The translations under genes were made by a program, and so were the position numbers. A stretch of DNA of 64,000 bases, taken from positions 42,238,368-42,302,367 of the forward strand of contig CM055106.1 of assembly GCA_029204225.1 (NCBI GenBank), read 5' to 3'. This DNA comes from Diphasiastrum complanatum. Taxonomy: Eukaryota; Streptophyta; Lycopodiopsida; Lycopodiales; Lycopodiaceae. The notes under the pieces were generated by a model. The model worked only from the letters and a program-made list of their open reading frames with translations, was not told where the DNA came from and made no database searches. Of this stretch, positions 47,567-60,481 are shown piece by piece. Position 1 is the first letter of the stretch. Every line of letters begins with the position of its first letter.

Positions 47567-48843
47567 CACACTTAACTGATGTCTACCCTTCTTTCCTCCT
47601 TAAAATTTTTAGTTCCCTGAAAATCTATTTCAGCTAAGGTACTAAGAAGACGTAACGACATTAGTAAATGTTTAAAATTAATTACTGTAGGAAACAAAAT
47701 TTAAAAAAATTTCATTTCTATCCTATACCTGGTTAGAATCACCGATATAGAATCCACCATAGGATTTTAACTGGAAATGAAATTAGTTTTAACTTTTGAT
47801 CAATTCCTAACAATTACCAATTTCAAATAAAATTGGACTGTTTTTTCTTTCTATTGAACTGGCTTAAAAATTACTTCGTTAAAGGTTATCCGTAATTAAT
47901 GGATATTTCATAAAATTGTGGAATAAAGAATTACCTCCAAATATTATCCATTTTATTTCAATAATTACTTTAACAAGTATCTCAAAAGCTTTTTTTTAAT
48001 CTTAATGATTAAAATCATCAAAAACACAAAACCAACTGATCAGTGTTACACCGACTTGAAAAGGAGAAAACAGAAAAAACACAATTTAACCCCATTTATT
48101 GGGAGTACCCACTCCTGAGTTAATCGGTTTAAATAGCATCGTACCAAGGAATTGGATTCCTAGCCCGGGTATATGCCTGAGAATTGTACCACTCCTTTCA
48201 TTCCGTCAAGATCGGCTTCAAAAAATTTCGAGAACCCATTAATACTGCTTGACCACGAATAATGGTACTCAAGTTCCATAAAATCTGGGCTTACTTTGCT
48301 GGAAGCCGAATGCCAAGTTGATAAGAGCGAATGACAAGCAAATTGTCCACTGAAAAAGAAAATCCAATTTTCTTCTCACCATAACCGGGAAACAATATAC
48401 AAAGATCAAGGTTACACATTGATAAACGAGGACCAAGAAACACAAGCTTCTTTAACAGGATACTAGTAACTTAAAATTTATGAGTTAATTTGGAGAATCA
48501 ATTTTTTGTTTTGTTACCAACGTCAGACCACAATTGGTCCTTGGATAGTTGTCATGCAACAAGCCATGCAATTGTCAAAATTGCAGATTGGAATTCTTCT
48601 CAAAAACAAGAAAATTTAGAATGAATTCACAAGACTAATTCTTAGGTTCTCCTTCAAAATTAAAACATGGCGATAGGCACGTTACCAACGATTTTGAAGA
48701 GCTCCAAGAATTAACAAATTCCAATTCCAAACCTCCTTTGAGAATTCAACACTTTTAACCGGGACGTAACTCCAAGTGCTCCGATCTTCCAATCCGATGT
48801 AAAGCTTGTCTCCCACTCCTATCCAAGACCACATCTTAGTCGG
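47567..48843. other. AT-rich DNA, its right part probably an LTR-element leader
   Basis: No gene. The right half would be the leader of a minus-strand LTR element, given the primer site at 48844-48855. Confidence 0.45.
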
Positions 48844-48855
48844 GCTCTGATACCA
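48844..48855 (-). promoter_or_regulatory. Primer-binding site and LTR border, minus strand
   Basis: GCTCTGATACCA (complement of TGGTATCAGAGC) is followed one base later by TGTAAAGACCCTAAG, the likely LTR edge. The far LTR end is not found. A plus-strand TATAAATAG near 49106 does not fit this orientation. Confidence 0.75.
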
Positions 48856-48856
48856 A

Positions 48857-49249
48857 TGTAAAGACCCTAAGGGATAACCCCTAAGATGAGTTTAGGAGAA
48901 CACCATAAAAGAGACTATGGAGCCAAACCACCAAACCAATCCTAGACCAACCTGGATCTAGCCCCCAAGTCATGCCATGTGAAGCAAGAGGAGAAGAGAG
49001 AAACTGGTAACCTAAGCCCAATATGTCGACGGGAGAATCTCTACCTCAATATATAGAGAGTAGAGTCATGTGCATGAAACCATGCAACCCCCATGCAGGT
49101 CAACTATAAATAGGTCTCATCTCTTCATCCAGTCCTCCTGCCTATGTCTCTCACACGCACATGCAATACTCCATATGTCTCAATTAGAGTATTTGGGTCC
49201 TCTCAAGGTAATTAGTCACAAACAAGCCTTGACATAGAATTAAATCATG
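48857..49249 (-). repeat. Probable LTR, far border unknown
   Basis: The sequence beyond the primer site starts TGTAAAGACCC. I cannot see a matching TTTACA-type end or a second copy. The limit given is nominal. Confidence 0.4.
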
Positions 49250-50130
49250 GCGTGACCAACAATCTCGAATAGCGGAGGGCCAGTCTACCATATTAGGACT
49301 ATTCCAGATCCTGTGACTGAATATGGCCATAACAAACATCTCGACCAAATCTCCTACATAAGATCTCGACTGGCAGGATCGAGCCCTGACATATCAACAA
49401 GGGTTTTTGAAATCTTGATTGAATAATTTCAGTACAATCTTGACCAAACCAGTCACATCAAAAATCTCGACTGAGCCGAGAAATCATAAATGGCTATAAA
49501 GCACTAAAGAACAAAGTCATTTGCACCTCAACGACGTGCAAACATTCCGAAGACTTCTTGCGACGATTTCTGGTGATCTTCCAGCTCCCAACACCGTTTC
49601 TGGCACTCTTACATCTGATCAATCCATGCTCACTTCTACATCCAGTTTCTCCAATGTCATCATCAACCATCATGCAACTGCAAAGAGTGCCATCAAACAT
49701 CACTTATGAGAAAACCTAACCTGTCAAAAATAAAAACTCTATTCAAACTTTCTTGCACAAAGACACACTGAGGGGTAGTTGCAATCAAAGCTCTAATTTC
49801 ACTACTGTGGAAGACATTCACCATTTCAACTATCATCGTTTTCATATCGCAACCATTTTCCAACACTTTGTTCTTCATAACCATTGTTTTACACAACTCC
49901 CAAATCCTCTACTCAGTTCTCGCCCGAGTCATTCCAGTTCTGTCTGAACCGAACCCTCTGCTCAACTTTGAACCGAACCCTCTAGTTCAGCTTTGGACCG
50001 AGCCTTATCGTTCAGATCTCAGCCGAGCATTTTTATCACCATCTCGATTGACTGTTTCCATCACCATTTTGACCAAACCGAATCTCAACATACATTTGCT
50101 ATAAATCTTGACTGAGTCAGATTTTCCAAA
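49250..50130. repeat. Degenerate repeats of an ATCTCGACTGAG-like motif
   Basis: Related short phrases recur at about 49268, 49338, 49362, 49412, 49435 and 49462 (spacings mostly 23-27 or about 50), and again at about 50019, 50043, 50066 and 50104. Variants include ATCTCGACCAAA, ATCTTGACCAAACC and ATCTTGACTGAG. In 49920-50010 a phrase GAACCGAACCCTCT is tandemly repeated. The pattern looks like an old decayed tandem array or leader. Confidence 0.5.
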
Positions 50131-50154
50131 GATCGTTTCCAGTCAACTCCACTC

Positions 50155-53100
50155 ATGTCTTCACACCAATCCTCTAGCTCTGATGACCCAGATGCAAACA
50201 AAATAGATATCAATATGGTTCAGCTTGATATTATCGAGATGACAATCTGGTACCACCAGGCAAGTCAATTCTTGACTCAAATTGAGTTTTAGATCCATGT
50301 TCTCACTAGCTACTAGAGTCCATACCTGCTACATATGGCCTATACATCCTACAACACAACTACAAGGTCATGTCAGTTCATTGTTCCTCCTGACAGGAAC
50401 TATGTCTATAGCATATCACTTTTTGGAGTAGATTTTCACACCTTCGGCTTTCCTCAAGGACCGAATGTTATTATAAGAACTTTGCAAAAGATCGAAATGG
50501 CAGCCTATTTCAAATTTATAGATCCATCTGTGGCAAAGTGGAAGAACAAGGATGGGTATCGGTTCGAGGCAATCAATGATCAATCTCTGGCTGCTGCTTG
50601 TGCCTACTTAACCAAGTACACACAACGTTACAGAACCAAGATTTCGAGGATACCAATGTCTCTGTTCCACATGATGGCAGATTTATGACTACATGGCCAG
50701 AATCTTTATGATTGGGTCCAGTTTGCTTCGAACTGCATTCATGAGTGCATAAAGAGCAAGCGACCCTCCACTTGTTGGGTTACATGATGACTGATCTTAC
50801 ACTCCAACAGGTGAACAATGGACCGAGACTCCGAGAGCTATTGCAAGTAGCAGACAAAGCTTGGAGCATTCCAATTCAATCAAAGAAGTCCAAGCGTTCT
50901 AGAACACAAACATTGTCACCACAGGGGCCACCCCCTAAGAGACCAAACATGAGTACAATGAAGTTGACGGCCAACACCAACCAGCTCGCAACAAGATCCA
51001 GTAACTGAAGGATCTTCTACGACACAATGGGCTGATACCTCAAAGGCCAAGCTTCCTGAAACATGCCAACAGAGGACCAGAACAAAATTGATGGCAAAGA
51101 GACATTCTCCAGATGGTACGGAGACAAATGAATTAGAATCTGAGGGAGAGCCACTCAAGAGAAAACCAAGAGCAATGAGACAAGCCACACAGTCTCATTC
51201 GACATCCTCGACCTCGACAGACTCTCGAGATAGAAGCTCCAGTACCTCCGATATAGCATCCCAGCAGCACTTTTCACCCACACACATCATCGATGGGGGT
51301 GATGGAGCTGCCACCTCTGTAGCAGTAGATACCGAACAAGATTCACAAGCTGCTCAATCAGTTTCAGTAACAACTCCCACCATCATAGTACTTACAACGC
51401 CAATGCCACCAACTTCACCAAAGGCACAAGTTTTGGAAGGGGGGGAGATGGGAATGTCATTTCCAAAGACACATCAGTAGCCCAACAGGAACAGGCCCAT
51501 CAAGTCCACATTCTCACAAACACTTCGACATATTTTAATGCTGTGGACCTGATGGAGATAAGAAACGATGAAGATGGCAAAGCAGATCAGTCGAAGGGAA
51601 TTCAGCCCCCACCAACTAAGGTCACCACCACCCTAACCACTGTTCCACTCATCACTCCTGCATCCACCACCACCACTAACATCATCCCTTCATTCTCGCC
51701 ATTACCACCTTCACGTCTCCATCAACCCATTTTCTTTGGACTAACACCACCTCACCATACTCCTAATAGATATCCAACCATCCCTAACCCTGAAGGGCTC
51801 TCAGAAGTAGCCAAATGTTCAATGATCAACCTATCCGAGACCAACTACCACATACACTGATTGGTAAGCCAACAATAGGTGCTAGAAAATAAGGTCAGAC
51901 ATCAAGACCGGACTATTGCCACAGAAAAAATCAATAAAAGAAAAAAAAAAGAGACAGATTAGGAGCTGAAAGCCATGATGGCCAAACACATGACATAATT
52001 AAATGAGGTCCAACAACAACTTAAGCACCGGATGGCCCAGATCAACCAATCGTGAGATGAATCATCTAGCGCAATGACAGTTGATGCCCCTCTCGTAAAG
52101 CCCATAGACATTCAATTCCAAGCTCCACAAGCCCTAGCCATACAGATGGAAAAGTATGTAAGGCTGATTCAAGAAAGAGAGGCTAACAAAAGAAACTTTG
52201 AGAATGTTGCGGCAAAACAAGCGAAGGGCATTCTCAAGTCTAGAGAGAGTTAGAAGAAGTGACGAAGGCCCTGCAACAGGTCTTGGACAAAGTGAACCAG
52301 CTATGGAACACGATGTGCAAGGCCCAAGCAGGCATCTCTGATCAAAAGTCAAGGGACGATGACGGAGATGACGGGGCAAATGATCATGATGGCCAAACCC
52401 AACAATTAGATGGTAGCTCGGGTTCGATGGCAAGAGGACCAAGGTTGTCTCTGGAGCTTTTCCCATTCCCCCACCTAACTTCAAACTCCCTTCTTACTCT
52501 GCTTTGAATTTCTTAGAGACTTTCATACCTACTTACGTTGTTTCTTCATCTTCCTCCTCTCAACCTCCTCCTAGCCGAATTTTGAGATGCCATCAAAGAC
52601 CTATCGAGACATACAAGGCCTGATGGGACGAGTTCTTAAAATGACTTAATCCCCCATTGTGGCGTACAATCTTTTGAATCCGGCTCCTAAACCTATCACC
52701 TCCATGCCAGTCTCGCTAGATCACATCATTCCTGACCTCCCAAAGACTACTAACGTCGACGCTGGTGGTGACGATGACCCCTAGGATGGTCTGCCAGAAA
52801 CAAAAAAACTCTCACCCAGGCCTGATGATGCGGACGAAGCTGAGCCCTCCACAAGCGAGCGAGCCACAAAGAGCGACACAGACGCCAAAGCACTGGATGA
52901 TTACCTAGCAAAGCTGCTTCAACAACGCAGAGCAACCTCACCAGCCAAACAAAGACCATATATGACAGACATTAGAGAGTCAGAGAAATTTGAAAGAAGA
53001 TACTTCCGTAACATGAGGGGTGGAAGAGATGATATCGATCAAAGCCAATATTCCACAAGGGCTGAGATCATTGCTGCACTGCAATCACAACCCAAATGGC

Positions 53101-53393
53101 ACAATAAAGTCCTAAAAGACAACAAGTGGCTGCAAGAGTACTTGAGGGCACCAGCTTGGAAAAGGGTCAACCCCTATTATATGCCAATCAAGCGAAGAAA
53201 TCTCTGGCCAACGGAACGACCGTGGGTTGAAGTTGTAAACTGGCCAATAATCCTAGGCATTTCAGAGAGTATGTCCATGGATGACTTGAGGCTGCAATTG
53301 TTAGATTTTGGGCATAAATATAAATCTAACGCTAATCTATGTGTACGAGAAAGCACCGAGTACTGTAGATTGATGGCCTTTCTTAGGCGTTAG
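50155..53393 (+). pseudogene. Long decayed coding region of unknown type
   Basis: Successive plus-strand frames keep protein-like composition over 3.2 kb. They are: an ATG start near 50155 (MSSHQSSSSDDPDANKID); 50335-50688 with RIPMSLFHMMADL and, just after, HGQNLYDWVQFA; a basic/Ser-Thr-rich middle (51088-51480, with repeated TSS and TST); a Pro-Thr-rich stretch (51543-51860); and 52962-53393 containing WHNKVLKDNKWLQEYLRAPA. The 50.6 kb block resembles, in my judgement, the putative plant transposon protein domain found beside some gypsy elements. I cannot assign a function. It is broken in many places. Confidence 0.4.
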
Positions 53394-53499
53394 GAATGTT
53401 TTTGGGACTGAGGCTTAGATCCAATACAGATCAATCCCAATGTGGCCCTTTAGTCAGAAAATAATCATCAACTTTATTACAGAGCGGTCTTCATGTCTT

Positions 53500-53700
53500 C
53501 CTGGTATGTCACAATGGTGAACAAGCCCAATCTAATACACATTCGGATGTTTGGTTGTGCAGCTTATGCACATGTTCTAAACAAGCTTTCTAAGAAGCTC
53601 GATTTCTCGACGAACTGGGTGAAACCACTGAAGAACCTCTGATCTTGCAAATGGATAATACTTCTGCCATACACCAAATGTGAATATTTAATTTTCTTTG
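53500..53700 (+). mobile_element. Ty1/copia integrase C-terminal fragment
   Basis: The plus strand reads NKPNLIHIRMFGCAAYAHVL and NKLSKKLDF, the conserved copia block after the integrase core. It is a short fossil. Confidence 0.8.
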
Positions 53701-54689
53701 ATATGCAATGAATATGTATAATCTATGCATTCGTGATTGTATTTGGTTTGTGTCATTAAATTTGTCAAATTTTAGGACCTATTTGACAACTATTTGGCTA
53801 ATGTGTGTGAAATTTGTAAATATATAAATATGTATGTTGGTAAACATATATGTGAAAATATGTAAATATGTATATTGGTATCATGTTTATTATTGTGATT
53901 TTAATTATAATCCATATGTGAAAAAGTAAAATATCTTAAGAGGATTACAAATGGCACTCAAGGAATGGTGTGTGCCACTACATCTATGATCAAGATTGGG
54001 GAGGTATTGTTCATCAAGTGTAGGTGGGAAAGATTTGTCGAATGTTAGGAGAACTATTTGTAAAGTTAAGTCCAATTGTCATTTGCCTAGACGGTTACAA
54101 AATATATTAAGTGAAAGCTAACTTTATGTGAAATTTATAGAAATATGTAAATACATAAAAGCATGCAGTTCTTTGAGTTTATTGAATGTTAACTAGTTGA
54201 AATGAAGAATGTTCTAAAAGATACATTTGTATGTTGGTATATTGTTGATATATTGGTAGTTTTATTGTTGCCATGATGATTTGATCTCATTTAATATTAA
54301 CAAGTAAAAATAATGGCTTAATAGATACATCGTTATGTGCGTACTTTTTTAACAAAAATAAAAATTATATTCATGTAACATTTAGATCAATCAAGTATGG
54401 GGAGGAAATGTCTATCAAGCATAGTTTCAACTTTTTGTTGTTTTGGTATATAGGATTCTTCATCCTCATTTAGCGTTGGAGACAATAATCCTCGTAATCA
54501 CCAACATAGATGATGAATGTCATACAACAGTCCTCATATAGAGCAATTATCTCATCGTCAACGTCAAGGCTTAAGAGAGATGATGAAAATTGATGAGCAC
54601 ATTAATCAAGAGACTAATGCATCTGAATCTAGCTCATCCAGATCTACTTCTTCACAAATAAGTTCCAACAATGAAAATGAGCTCCAATG
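53701..54689. other. AT-rich DNA, possibly the 5' part of a CACTA element
   Basis: No CACTA terminus is visible. A serine- and glutamate-rich stretch near 54480-54690 could belong to the transposase gene that follows. The rest is unassigned. Confidence 0.4.
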
Positions 54690-56640
54690 AATGATGAATT
54701 TGAAGTCATGGGAGACATGTGGGATGATATGTATGAGAACAATAGTGCAGCTAGACACAATGAACAAGATGAGGAGGCACTTTTGTCTAAAGAAGAAAAA
54801 AAATTGCGAGAAGAATAAAAGACCGCATTGTATCCTGGAACAAATACATCTTGTTTGGTGACTTCTCTACTTCTATTAACTCTTCAAGCCAAATACAGAT
54901 GGAGTGACCAAAGCCTCACATCATTATTTGAGTAAATTTTGTTTCATCTACTTGTCATTTTTGCTTTGAAACAAACTTTACAATTTGGAAATCTAGTGAT
55001 AATTTTCAATGATGACTTCTTTTGTCATGTACAGACTATTGAAAAACAAAATCTCCCAGAAGGGAATGTCATGCTTGAGACAAGAGATGAGGCACGAAAG
55101 ATGTTGTCTAGCATCGGGATGGACTACCAGCAATATCATGCATGTTTAAAAGATTGTATTTTATATCGAGGCAGGTACGAATCACTCAAGAAATGTCCCA
55201 TTTGTGATACTCCTTGATGTAGAGATGATTTGCAAGGGGCGACCATTCCATGCAAAGTTTTACGACATTTTTCAGTGATTCCACGATTGCAATGTTTATA
55301 TCATTGTAAATCTCTTGCACAACTTATGGATTGGCATGCACATCATACCTCTACAGATGGGATAATGAGGGTGCCTTCAAATTCACCTGCATGGAAACAC
55401 ATCAACAAAGAATATCCAAGCTTTGCCAATGAGTTAAGAAATGTGAGATTTGGTCTTGCAATAGATGGTGTGAACCCCTTTGGTGTACGAACAACTATGT
55501 GGTCGATTTGGCCTATTTGATTGGTAAATTATAATATTCCACCTTGGTTGAGTACAAAAAAGAGACACATTATGTTGGCACATCGTATTCCTGGCCAACG
55601 CAAGGTTGAGGACATGGATGTGTATCTTGAACTACTTATTAATGAGTTGGAAGATTTGTGGAAAGGGATAAAGCATTTGACATTTCACACCCTCCCTTAC
55701 ATGAGAGAGATTTTACATTACATGCCATTGTAATGTGGACAATGCATGACTATCCAGGATTAAGTGAATGCTCAGGTAATCATTCAGTCAATGTCTAATT
55801 TGTGTACATAGGAGTTTGTTTACAATTACATACAACTACTTTTTGACATTTACATGATATACTACAATATTATTGCTAGAATTAGTGTTTTGGCATGTAA
55901 TTTTGTTTATAGTGATTGAAAGTATCCATTTGTTGGGTAGGTTTCACAACGGTCGGAATACATGCTTGTTTTCTGTGTGGGCTAAATCTTGTGGCAAAAT
56001 ATTCTTATAGTCTCAAAAAATTTGTTTATGAAAATCATCGTAAATACCTGCATGAAGGCCATCCATTCAGAAACATTCATGAAAGAGGTTTTGGAGGAAG
56101 AGTTGAGAGAGAAATACCTCCAAAGAGGATGTCTGTAGAAGAATGGTCGGAAGACTTTGGGAGGAGTCTCAAGAAAAGCCAATTGATGGTATGAAAAAGT
56201 TATCTATATTTCATCGTTTGGATTATTCGAATAATCTTTTGATTAAATGTGGGTGAATCTATATGGAAGCACTTGATTGGTGAAAAAGATAACATTGTTG
56301 CAAGACATGATCTAAAAGAATCAAACACCAAAAAAGAATATTGGATAAAAGATGGTGAAGATCATGCTCATAAAGCACCTTGGACATTCTCTAAGGAGGA
56401 GCTTCAACATGTGCATTTGATTATTCATCACATTAGAACACCAACTAGTTTTTCCCATTTTTTACGGACATCATTCACAGTGCATGGAAAGCTTCAAGGT
56501 CTCAAGTTTCACGATTGGCTAAAGATGATTTAATTCATATATCCATTGTCAATTCGCGGGTGCTTGTCAAAAGATATTTGTGAGACCATATACAAACTAT
56601 CAATCATCATCAGGTATATACATTTACTTGATGTATTGAT
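54690..56640 (+). pseudogene. Broken CACTA TNP2-type transposase gene
   Basis: Blocks follow the plant TNP2 order: an acidic start with DEEALLSKEEKKLREE (54770-54818) and ALYPGT; LQAKYRWSDQSLTSLFE; then after about 100 bases resembling an intron, LPEGNVMLETRDEARKMLSS and HACLKDCILYRG, CPICDTP (zinc-type region); FGLAIDGVNPFG; MLAHRIPGQRKVEDMDVYLE; HACFLCG; and KAPWTFSKEELQHVHL with KLQGLKFHDWLKM. Frame changes and stops occur after CDTP, after MWSIWPI (55520) and after DWLKM (56532), and the C-terminal DUF4216 part is missing. TNP2 cuts and joins CACTA elements. The gene ends 25 bases before the terminus of another CACTA copy. Confidence 0.9.
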
Positions 56641-56664
56641 TATTTATTTATTTATTGACTGGAA

Positions 56665-57385
56665 CACTACAACACCCACGGCGATTGTGACGTGAATTGC
56701 GAGTCTAATTTTTTTTTAATTCGTCGCAGACGTCGGGAAAACACGTCGCTATAAGATCGTCGAAATCTAACGTCCTTAAAACGCATCGCAATTTGACACA
56801 CATAAGTTGCCGAAATCCGAAAACACAAATCCCGGTCAATGAGGATCAATCCGACGTGGACGTCGGATTGCGACATCCGACGTGGATGTTGGATTGTGAT
56901 GTCCTACGTGGACGTCGCAATCCGACGTCCAAAGACGTCGCTTGTGATCCGACGTGGACGTCGCATTGTGACGTCTAAAAAACTTGTCGGATTCTGATGT
57001 CTGTAAATACAGAATGAAATTGTCCGACGCCCATCCGACGTCCATCCGACTTCTACTTGAATGTCGGATTTTAATGTCCCAAATACACGTCAAAATCTGA
57101 CGTCTGTTAATAGAATGATAAACAAAAAGGTTTGACGTGTGTCCGACGTCTATCCGATGTCTGTCCGACGCATTTGGATGTCGGATTTCGACGTCCCAAA
57201 TTAGGCAAAAAAAATTAAAAAGTACGTAAAAAATAGCACGCGCATTTTTATCGGGTTGTTCTTGGAGTTGGGTCCTTGGAGAAGCGATGTTCATGAATTG
57301 TTTTTGAAACAATATTTTTGAGTTGCATTCAACATTTGGATCAAACAACAAGCTAAGCATGAGGTACTTTTCATACTTAAATGTT
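56665..57385 (+). repeat. CACTA terminus with subterminal repeats
   Basis: It opens with CACTACAACACCCACGGCG, the CACTA signature, after GAA (56662-56664, possible 3-bp target duplication). A field of subterminal repeats follows to about 57190, with many direct and inverted forms of TCCGACGTGGACGTCGGAT and ACGTC/GACGT. The non-repeat part from about 57190 matches 36351-36550. These subterminal repeats are typically where the element's own DNA-binding protein acts. The opposite terminus is not in view. Confidence 0.9.
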
Positions 57386-57521
57386 TGGACGAAAAGAAAA
57401 AGGTCAACCATCGAATTTGGAAGACGTTGAGGTTTGTTAAATTTATGTGATTATTTTTTATTATAATCTTCGCCAATCTATATATGTCACTTATGGAATT
57501 TGTTTCATCTGTGTAGCCAAT

Positions 57522-58917
57522 ACATCGAATGCCATTCCACGGAGTTGATCCATTCGTATTTAGTTACAATCAACGTCAAGTTTTGATAAACATGAGAAAA
57601 CAAAGAATGAAACAAATTGAAGAGGCAAACACAATTAGAAAAAAGAGTAATCAACTTGATTCTAATGATTATGATGATGAGGTGCAACACGATGAAGCAA
57701 TGCACAACATGTTTGAATCTTACTTTGAAACAAATGAGAATGATGATATGCATGCATCTTCTAATGAAAACGGAGATCACGAACAATTTGAGATGGATGA
57801 AGATGAGATTCTATTGCGCAAGGAGGCAAACACTCCTCTATATCCTGGAACATCCAAAAACGGAGAAGAAGTGACTGAATTAGAATGGGAATTTGTTTGT
57901 GGATGTGGATGGAAGGTTAGTGTAATATTGTTTTTATGAAGTTTTGTTTTTGTACTACTCAATATATGAATAGTATTTCTAATTACACAAATTTGATTTT
58001 TTTTTTTTTTTTGTGTTTTAGTACGTCATACACTGCCATGTGGGCATATGGACACCATTACCGCGTTGAGAGAGTTGACAACAAGCGACATACATATGAT
58101 TGTGGTATAATGGCCAACTTTCAACAAGAGAGTCGTTCCAGTGCAAGGGACCCTAATGTCATTTTGGGCGACCTAGACTATGTTGGCACATTGCAAAATA
58201 TTTATGAAGTCGATTACGAGACTAACGGCAAATACTTTATTTTTGACGTAAAATGGTTTAAGGTCATCTATCGTGGAAGCAACGCCATGATTAGAAATAA
58301 TAACTCAAATTTTTTTTAAATCGACTCAACAAAATGTATATCGATAGACTCTCATGACACTTCAGTATTGCCACGACATTGCGAACAAGTGAGACTCTAA
58401 AATTCCAATGTCATTAATATTTGCAATCCAATTATTTATGTATCAATCTTATAAGACTAACTTAAATTTTTTTAATTCTTTGGCAGATTATATTCCATCC
58501 GGATCGAATAGACCCAAGATGGTGGTATGTGATCCAACCTAATGCAAAAAAACGACTTGTGTTTGAAGGAAAATATATTGTTGAATTGGATACACACGAC
58601 GAACCACCACCCAATTCTGACGACTTTTTGGAAGAACCTGAACTACTCATTTAAACTCCAAATGATGTCGAAATGATGGGAGAAGAAATGGAAATGATGA
58701 GATTCCTACGATCGTACAAGACCAAATTGGGGATAATTTGAGGCCCCCATGCTTGGATGAGATAGAATTAGAAGAAGAGGAGATTGAATATGACAGTAGC
58801 TCACATCATCACAGAGACACAATCGAAAATTTACGATTATACCTAGACCTAGATTTAGATGAGTGTCAAGACTTGTGTGATGACGAGAATGATGTAAATG
58901 ATGAGAATGATCTATGA
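57522..58917 (+). pseudogene. Internally deleted CACTA transposase gene, N-terminus plus DUF4216 end
   Basis: The first part (from about 57522) reads MPFHGVDPFVFSYNQRQVL, an acidic stretch with EQFEMDEDEILLRKEANTPL and YPGTSKNGEE, which parallels DEEALLSKEEKK..ALYPGT at 54.77 kb. It then jumps, without any TNP2 catalytic core, to a DUF4216-type region: DPNVILGDLDYVGTLQNIYE (58150-58210), FIFDVKWFK (58239-58265), and after a likely intron IIFHPDRIDPRWWYVIQPN (58486-58542), ending in an acidic tail to 58917. It therefore looks like a non-autonomous derivative of the element that starts at 56665. A polypyrimidine tract followed by TTTTAG near 58020 resembles a splice acceptor. Confidence 0.75.
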
Positions 58918-59169
58918 TTATTAATACTTGAATTCACTTGCACTCATTTTTTTTTTATATTCATCACAATACTTTTTATATATACTTTTATAGATAGAGT
59001 TGAATGTGATAATTATAATACCCGAACCTTGCAGTTATGTCCTATTTCAGAATGTCACCACATATCTCCTCCCTGCGACGTGTAGGTTTTTCCATGTAAG
59101 TTGGAAAGATTAGAACCTTGCCTTTAACGGGGGCTACACACCTTCCTAGGATTGGAAATTAGGTGTATC
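58918..59169. other. No recognisable feature
   Basis: No right-hand CACTA terminus appears here, which would read as the complement of CACTACAACACCC. Confidence 0.5.
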
Positions 59170-59345
59170 ACTGGCTTTTGCATCTACCATATGAAATCTT
59201 TCTAGAATAGAATTAACATACTTCTCTTGACAAATGAAAGTAGATTGAGAAGATCTAATGACTTCTATTCCCAAAATGTAATGCAAGTTATCAAGATCAT
59301 GCATCTCAAACTCTTTCTTAAGAGAAATCTTGATATCTACATTTC
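59170..59345 (-). mobile_element. Ty1/copia reverse transcriptase fragment
   Basis: The minus strand reads SLKKEFEMHDLDNLHYILGI, EVIRSSQSTFICQEKYV and NSILERFHM, the copia reverse transcriptase thumb region. It is an isolated fossil. Confidence 0.88.
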
Positions 59346-59899
<554 letters not shown>

Positions 59900-59947
59900 A
59901 AATTCAAAATGCAAAACACAACACATACGCACTTCCTCCCTCCCACC

Positions 59948-60105
<158 letters not shown>

Positions 60106-60239
60106 ATAGCACAAAACTAATTATACTAAATCTATAAACATTTCAAGAAGTGACAACTTTACATGGTATACAATTACATCCTATATGAAAAAAATTACAA
60201 AATTCAGAAAATGTATTGCAATCTACGTATGCATCTATG

Positions 60240-60330
60240 TTGTAGCGGATCACGATCCGTTGCAAAAACAATCTTAATCGTGTAATCCGGATTGCCGGCA
60301 TTGTGGATCGCTAGTGATCCGAGATCAAAA
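60240..60330. repeat. Cluster of GATC-centred palindromes
   Basis: CGGATCACGATCCG, AATCCGGATT and GGATCGCTAGTGATCC lie within 90 bases. It may be a worn transposon end. No element borders are seen. Confidence 0.5.
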
Positions 60331-60481
60331 ACACTTTTTTGGATGACAAATTCAGTAGGGATTTGTTGGTTGCAATCCAGATGAATAGCAAAAATTCTAA
60401 TTCAAATCAATTTGAAACTACTAGCCAATGAATATATTGTTGAGAATCAGGCGACATGAATTACAGTTGCTCTGAATCCAT

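Noticed and set aside
49106-49116. Plus-strand TATAAATAG near 49106 as promoter of the 49-53 kb region
   Set aside because: The adjacent primer site indicates an LTR in the minus orientation, and no transcript start or LTR partner supports a plus-strand promoter.
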